From: Spirochaetota bacterium
GTDB taxonomy: Bacteria > Spirochaetota > UBA12135 > COTS27 > JAFLEE01
NCBI GenBank assembly: GCA_017302015.1
Contig: JAFLEE010000013.1
Coordinates: forward strand, 19,792-83,791
Direction of reading: 5' to 3'
Length of the DNA: 64,000 nt
The notes beneath the pieces are model-generated. The model was not told the origin of the DNA. It was given only the letters and a program-made list of their open reading frames with translations, and made no database searches. The position numbers and the translations under genes are program-made. Positions within the stretch are counted from its first letter, which is position 1. Every line of letters begins with the position of its first letter. Below, in pieces: positions 60,694 to 64,000 of the stretch.

Positions 60694-63450
60694 ATGGAGA
60701 AGCGGCTCATCGACATCCTCTGGGTGCTCACCTCGGGGTGCCTCGTGTTCGTCATGCAGGCGGGCTTCGCCATGCTCGAGACCGGCATGACGCGCTCCAA
60801 GAACAGCATCAACGTCGCCATCAAGAATCTCACCGACTTCGGCGTCGCGGTGGTCGCCTATTGGGCCGTCGGCTTCGCCCTCATGTTCGGCCCCTCCGCC
60901 GCCGGCCTCGTCGGCGCGGGGTATTTCGCCTTCGACGCCCGCGGCGGCACCTGGCTCGCGGCCTTCTTCTTCTTCCAGGTCATGTTCTGCGGCACCGCGG
61001 CCACCATCGTCTCGGGGGCGGTGGCCGAGCGCATGCGCTTCTCGGCCTATCTCCTCAGCACGCTCCTTATCTCGGCCCTCCTCTACCCGGTCTTCGGCCA
61101 CTGGGCCTGGGGCGGGGCTCTGGAGGGCAAGGCGGCCGGCTGGCTCAACACCCTGGGTTTCGTCGATTTCGCCGGCTCCACCGTCGTGCATTCTATGGGG
61201 GGCTGGATGTCGCTGGCCCTCCTCCTCATCCTCGGCCCCCGCACGGGGCGCTTCCCGGCCGGCGGCGCCCCCCGCGCCATCCCCGGAAGCAATATCCCCG
61301 GGGCGGTCCTGGGCGCCATGCTGCTCCTCTTCGGCTGGTTCGGCTTTAACGGCGGCAGCGTGCTGGCCTTCAACGCCGACGTAGCTCCCATCATCCTCAA
61401 CACCACCCTGGCGGGCTGCAGCGGCATGGTGATGAGCCTCTTCGTCGGTTTCGCGCTGACGCGCCGCTGGAACACCGCTTTTGCCATCAACGGCTGCCTG
61501 GCGGGCCTGGTGGCCATCACCGCCGGCTGCCATGCGGTCAACGAGTGGCAGGCCCTCGTGATCGGGGCGATCGGTGGCATGGTGACCCTGGGCCTCGAGG
61601 CCCTCCTCGAGCGCCTTCGCATCGACGATGCCGTGGGCGCGATCCCCGTGCACCTCGGCGCCGGGGTCTGGGGCACCCTAGCCGTCGCCCTCTTCGGAAA
61701 CCCGGAACTCCTCAAGACCGGCCTCGGCTTCTGGGGGCAACTCGGGGCGCAAGCCCTCGGGGTGGCGGTTTGCGGGGCATGGACCTTCAGCCTCACCTGG
61801 CTCATCATGAAGGGCATCGACCGCTTCTTCCCGCTTAGGGTCACGCCCCAGGAGGAGCAGGACGGGCTCAATATCAGCGAGCACGGCTCGTCGACGGAGA
61901 TCTTCGACCTCTACCGGGTCATGGACGAGCAATCCCGCACCGGCGACCTCTCGCTTCGCGTGCCGGAGGAGCCCTTCACGGAAGTCGGCCAGATCGCCCG
62001 CCACTATAACCGGGTCATCGGGGGGCTCCAGACCCAGACCGTCGCCAAGAGCGAGTACCTCGACATCCTCGACCATGTCGCCGACGGGCTGCTCCTGGTG
62101 GACCGCGAGCTGCGCATCGGTCCCTATTACGCCAAGGCCACCGAGCAGATCCTCGAGCGCCCCGGCCTCGCGGGCCAGGGCCTCCTCGACCTCCTCGGCC
62201 CCCGCCTCCTGGAGAAGGACCGCCCGACGGTGCGCCTCTTTTTCGACATGCTCCTCGACGGGGGGAAGCCCCTGCGTTCGGTGCTCAAGCTGAGCCCCCT
62301 GCGCAAGATCGAATGCTTCTTCGAGGCCGGCGCCGCCCTGCGCAGCAAGCACCTGGATTTCCATTTCCGGCGCATCGAGCGGGGGGGGAAGGTGGAGCGC
62401 CTCATGGTGCTGGTGCGCGACGTGAGCGAGGAGGCGCGCCTGGGGGAGGCCGTGCGCCTGGAGCGCGACCGAGGCCGAAGCGAAATGGAACTCTTCTACC
62501 GCATGCTCCACGTCGATCCCGGGCTGCTGTCGGAGTTCCTCGCCGGCCTGCGGGACGGCCTGCGCGCCATCGGCTCCCTCCTGGAGGAGGAGGGCGCGGA
62601 GCGCTTACGCGAGCGCCTGCAAACGCTCCTGCGCCACGCCCACGCCTTGAAGGGCGATGCGCTCCTCCTCGACCTGGGCTTCATCGCCGACCAGGCCCAC
62701 GCCTTCGAAACCCGCATCCAGGGGCTGCTGTCGAACCCGGGGGAGATCCAGCCGGGGGATTTCCTCTCCCTCGCCATCGGCCTGAGCGAACTTCAGAAGA
62801 CCCAGGGGCAGATGGAGGCGCTGCTGGCGCGGCTTCGGGATTTCGAGAAGACCTTGGCAAGCCTCCCCGAGCGGCCCGAATCGCTCCTGGCGGCCGCCCT
62901 GCGGAATCTCGGGGAGCGAGCGGCCCGCGACGCGCAGAAAAAGGTGGACCTCGACGTCAGCGAACTCGGCGCGGTGGCCATCCCCGCCCCGGGGCGGAAA
63001 CTCGTGCGCGAACTTCTCGTCCAACTCGTGCGCAACGCCATCGCCCACGGGATCGAAGCCCCCGCCGCCCGGCGGGAAGCGGGCAAGGGGGAAACGGGCC
63101 GTATCCAGGTGGGATTCGCCCATCGGGGGCCCGGCTGGCTCCTGTGGTGCCGCGACGACGGCGGCGGCATCCGGGTGGCGGAGCTGCGGGCGCGGGCCGT
63201 CGCCTCGGGGCGCCACTCCGCCGAGGCGGTCGCCGCGCTCTCCCCCGCCGAATTGCGCGACCTGGTGTTCGAGCCCGGGATCAGCACCGCCGAGGGCGTC
63301 GACCTCCACGCGGGGCGCGGCGTCGGCCTCGATCTCGTGAAACGCTGGGTCGAGGGGATCCGGGGGAAGGTGGCGCTCTTGACCGAGCCCGGCGCCTTCA
63401 CCGAGTTCCGCATCGAACTCCCCGAAGACGCCTTCGCCGGCGAAGCCTGA
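60694..63450 (+). CDS. ammonium transporter (Amt)-PAS-Hpt-CheA-type ATPase fusion sensor kinase
   Basis: A 918-residue membrane sensor. Residues about 1-395 are an Amt/Rh channel with about 11 transmembrane helices, keeping the conserved pore twin histidines H166 (STVVHSMGG) and H320 (AIPVHLGAG). A linker (HAMP-like, RVPEEPFTEVGQIARHYNRV) and a PAS-like domain (about 455-575) follow. Then an Hpt-type helical bundle with the phosphoacceptor H650 in HALKGD, and a CheA-type HATPase with N781 (LVRNAIAHGIE), D821-D822 (RDDGGGIRVAELR) and GRGVGLDLVK. No CheW-like domain and no dimerisation domain are visible. Likely autophosphorylates on H650 in response to ammonium. Confidence 0.93.
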   Translation: MEKRLIDILWVLTSGCLVFVMQAGFAMLETGMTRSKNSINVAIKNLTDFGVAVVAYWAVGFALMFGPSAAGLVGAGYFAFDARGGTWLAAFFFFQVMFCGTAATIVSGAVAERMRFSAYLLSTLLISALLYPVFGHWAWGGALEGKAAGWLNTLGFVDFAGSTVVHSMGGWMSLALLLILGPRTGRFPAGGAPRAIPGSNIPGAVLGAMLLLFGWFGFNGGSVLAFNADVAPIILNTTLAGCSGMVMSLFVGFALTRRWNTAFAINGCLAGLVAITAGCHAVNEWQALVIGAIGGMVTLGLEALLERLRIDDAVGAIPVHLGAGVWGTLAVALFGNPELLKTGLGFWGQLGAQALGVAVCGAWTFSLTWLIMKGIDRFFPLRVTPQEEQDGLNISEHGSSTEIFDLYRVMDEQSRTGDLSLRVPEEPFTEVGQIARHYNRVIGGLQTQTVAKSEYLDILDHVADGLLLVDRELRIGPYYAKATEQILERPGLAGQGLLDLLGPRLLEKDRPTVRLFFDMLLDGGKPLRSVLKLSPLRKIECFFEAGAALRSKHLDFHFRRIERGGKVERLMVLVRDVSEEARLGEAVRLERDRGRSEMELFYRMLHVDPGLLSEFLAGLRDGLRAIGSLLEEEGAERLRERLQTLLRHAHALKGDALLLDLGFIADQAHAFETRIQGLLSNPGEIQPGDFLSLAIGLSELQKTQGQMEALLARLRDFEKTLASLPERPESLLAAALRNLGERAARDAQKKVDLDVSELGAVAIPAPGRKLVRELLVQLVRNAIAHGIEAPAARREAGKGETGRIQVGFAHRGPGWLLWCRDDGGGIRVAELRARAVASGRHSAEAVAALSPAELRDLVFEPGISTAEGVDLHAGRGVGLDLVKRWVEGIRGKVALLTEPGAFTEFRIELPEDAFAGEA

Positions 63451-63457
63451 GCCGGCG

Positions 63458-64000
63458 ATGGAAACCCCCTCCGCCATCGAGCGCGTGCAGCGCGAAGGCT
63501 ACCGGATCTTCTTCCATGCCCACGGCCACGGGATGTACCTCACGAGCCGCGAGGGCCGCTTCCTCGAGGTGAACGCGAGCCTCTGCCGCATCCTCGGCTA
63601 TTCCCGGGAGGATTTCGCCGCCCTCCACGTGAACGAGACCTATGCCTTCCCCTTGGCGCGCCGCCGCTTCCAGGCGGCGGTGGAGCGCCACGGCCGGGTG
63701 GAGCGCTACCCCGTGCGCCTGCGCCGAAAGGACGGCTCCCACGTCCAGGCCTTCCTCGACGCCTTCGTGTGGACGCTCGAGGACGGGAAGCCCGGCGGCT
63801 ATATGGGGCACGTCGTCGAACGCGTGGAGGCCCTCGACGAGGAGCATGCCGGCGCCCTCAAGTCCGGTGCGTCCCCGTTCAGCCACGCGGTGGGCGCCGC
63901 CAACGACGGCCTTTGGCAATGGATGCTCCCCGAGAAGCGCATCGCCTATAGCGCGCGATGGAAGGAGATCCTCGGCTACCGCGAAACGGAGGTGGAGGAC
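63458..64000 (+). CDS. PAS-domain sensor protein, 3' end outside window
   Basis: Begins with ATG 63458, seven bases after the kinase-fusion stop, and is open to the window edge (181 codons seen). Two PAS domains are recognisable: one in EGYRIFFHAHGHGMYLTSREG, EVNASLCRILGYSREDFA and GSHVQAFLDAFVW; the second starting at AANDGLWQWMLPEKRIAYS and ending in WKEILGYRETE at the edge. The output domain (kinase, GGDEF or other) lies beyond the window, so its action is unknown. Placement directly after the ammonium sensor suggests the same pathway. Confidence 0.8.
   Translation, partial: METPSAIERVQREGYRIFFHAHGHGMYLTSREGRFLEVNASLCRILGYSREDFAALHVNETYAFPLARRRFQAAVERHGRVERYPVRLRRKDGSHVQAFLDAFVWTLEDGKPGGYMGHVVERVEALDEEHAGALKSGASPFSHAVGAANDGLWQWMLPEKRIAYSARWKEILGYRETEVED

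Noticed and set aside
1-64000. tRNA, rRNA, CRISPR, insertion sequences, prophage
   Set aside because: None recognised by eye: no cloverleaf-like sequences, no regular short direct repeats with spacers, and no transposase or integrase motifs.

Overview
The window is a high-GC bacterial chromosome segment, densely packed, with short intergenic gaps, many ATGA/GTGA/TGATG stop-start overlaps and several TTG or GTG starts. I see no rRNA, tRNA, CRISPR array, transposase or phage gene. The gene mix (glycyl radical enzyme, PhyH and URO-D family proteins, heparinase and beta-helix lyases, many AraC/LacI-type regulators, a eukaryote-type GT3 glycogen synthase, DUF3187/DUF3943 outer-membrane proteins, CheX) suggests a free-living, probably anaerobic or facultative, polysaccharide-degrading bacterium of the PVC/FCB/uncultured-phylum kind. 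I cannot name the phylum from sequence alone.

Layout. 1-4.5 kb: a URO-D-type methyltransferase (cut by the left edge), a PhyH dioxygenase and a SulP-STAS-cNMP-binding anion transporter with its own sigma70 promoter. 4.5-7.6 kb: a stand-alone AraC-type HTH protein, two exported proteins and, between them, a modular hairpin repeat array. 7.6-10.4 kb: a CBM9-like protein, a LacI regulator, a 91-residue protein and an AraC regulator, the last three chained by TGATG overlaps. 10.4-12 kb: a lower-GC HAD phosphatase plus P-loop kinase island. 12-25 kb: sugar and glycogen metabolism (aldose epimerase, GH13, GT3 glycogen synthase), outer-membrane proteins, DinB, O-methyltransferase, a beta-helix lyase and a cupin. 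25-30 kb: a heparinase II/III-like protein and an adenylate cyclase. 30-42 kb: a glycan/unusual-sugar cluster (PLP 3-dehydratase-like protein, SDR, split transketolase, B12/radical SAM enzyme, glycosyltransferase, methyltransferase, YfhO-like membrane protein, heptose-kinase-like GHMP kinase, Gfo/Idh oxidoreductase). 42-51 kb: a fumarate-reductase-like flavoprotein, a GntR/LacI hybrid regulator and its likely target, a 1237-residue exported GH-A-type glycosidase, then a GH32-like enzyme. 51-57 kb: a glycyl radical enzyme, its activase, an MDR dehydrogenase and two AraC regulators. 57-59.3 kb: PdxJ and two exported proteins. 59.4-64 kb: a sigma54-preceded signalling operon.

The most striking unit is that last operon. 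A perfect -24/-12 element precedes a small exported protein, a CheY-like receiver, a CheX-like phosphatase, a fusion of an ammonium transporter with PAS, Hpt and CheA-type ATPase modules, and a PAS protein that runs off the right edge. It reads as a self-contained ammonium-sensing phosphorelay. Other candidates for new biology are the glycyl radical enzyme with a GCGEY active-site loop, the 3-dehydratase/transketolase pairing, the hairpin repeat array, and a perfect operator lying on the promoter of the large glycosidase.
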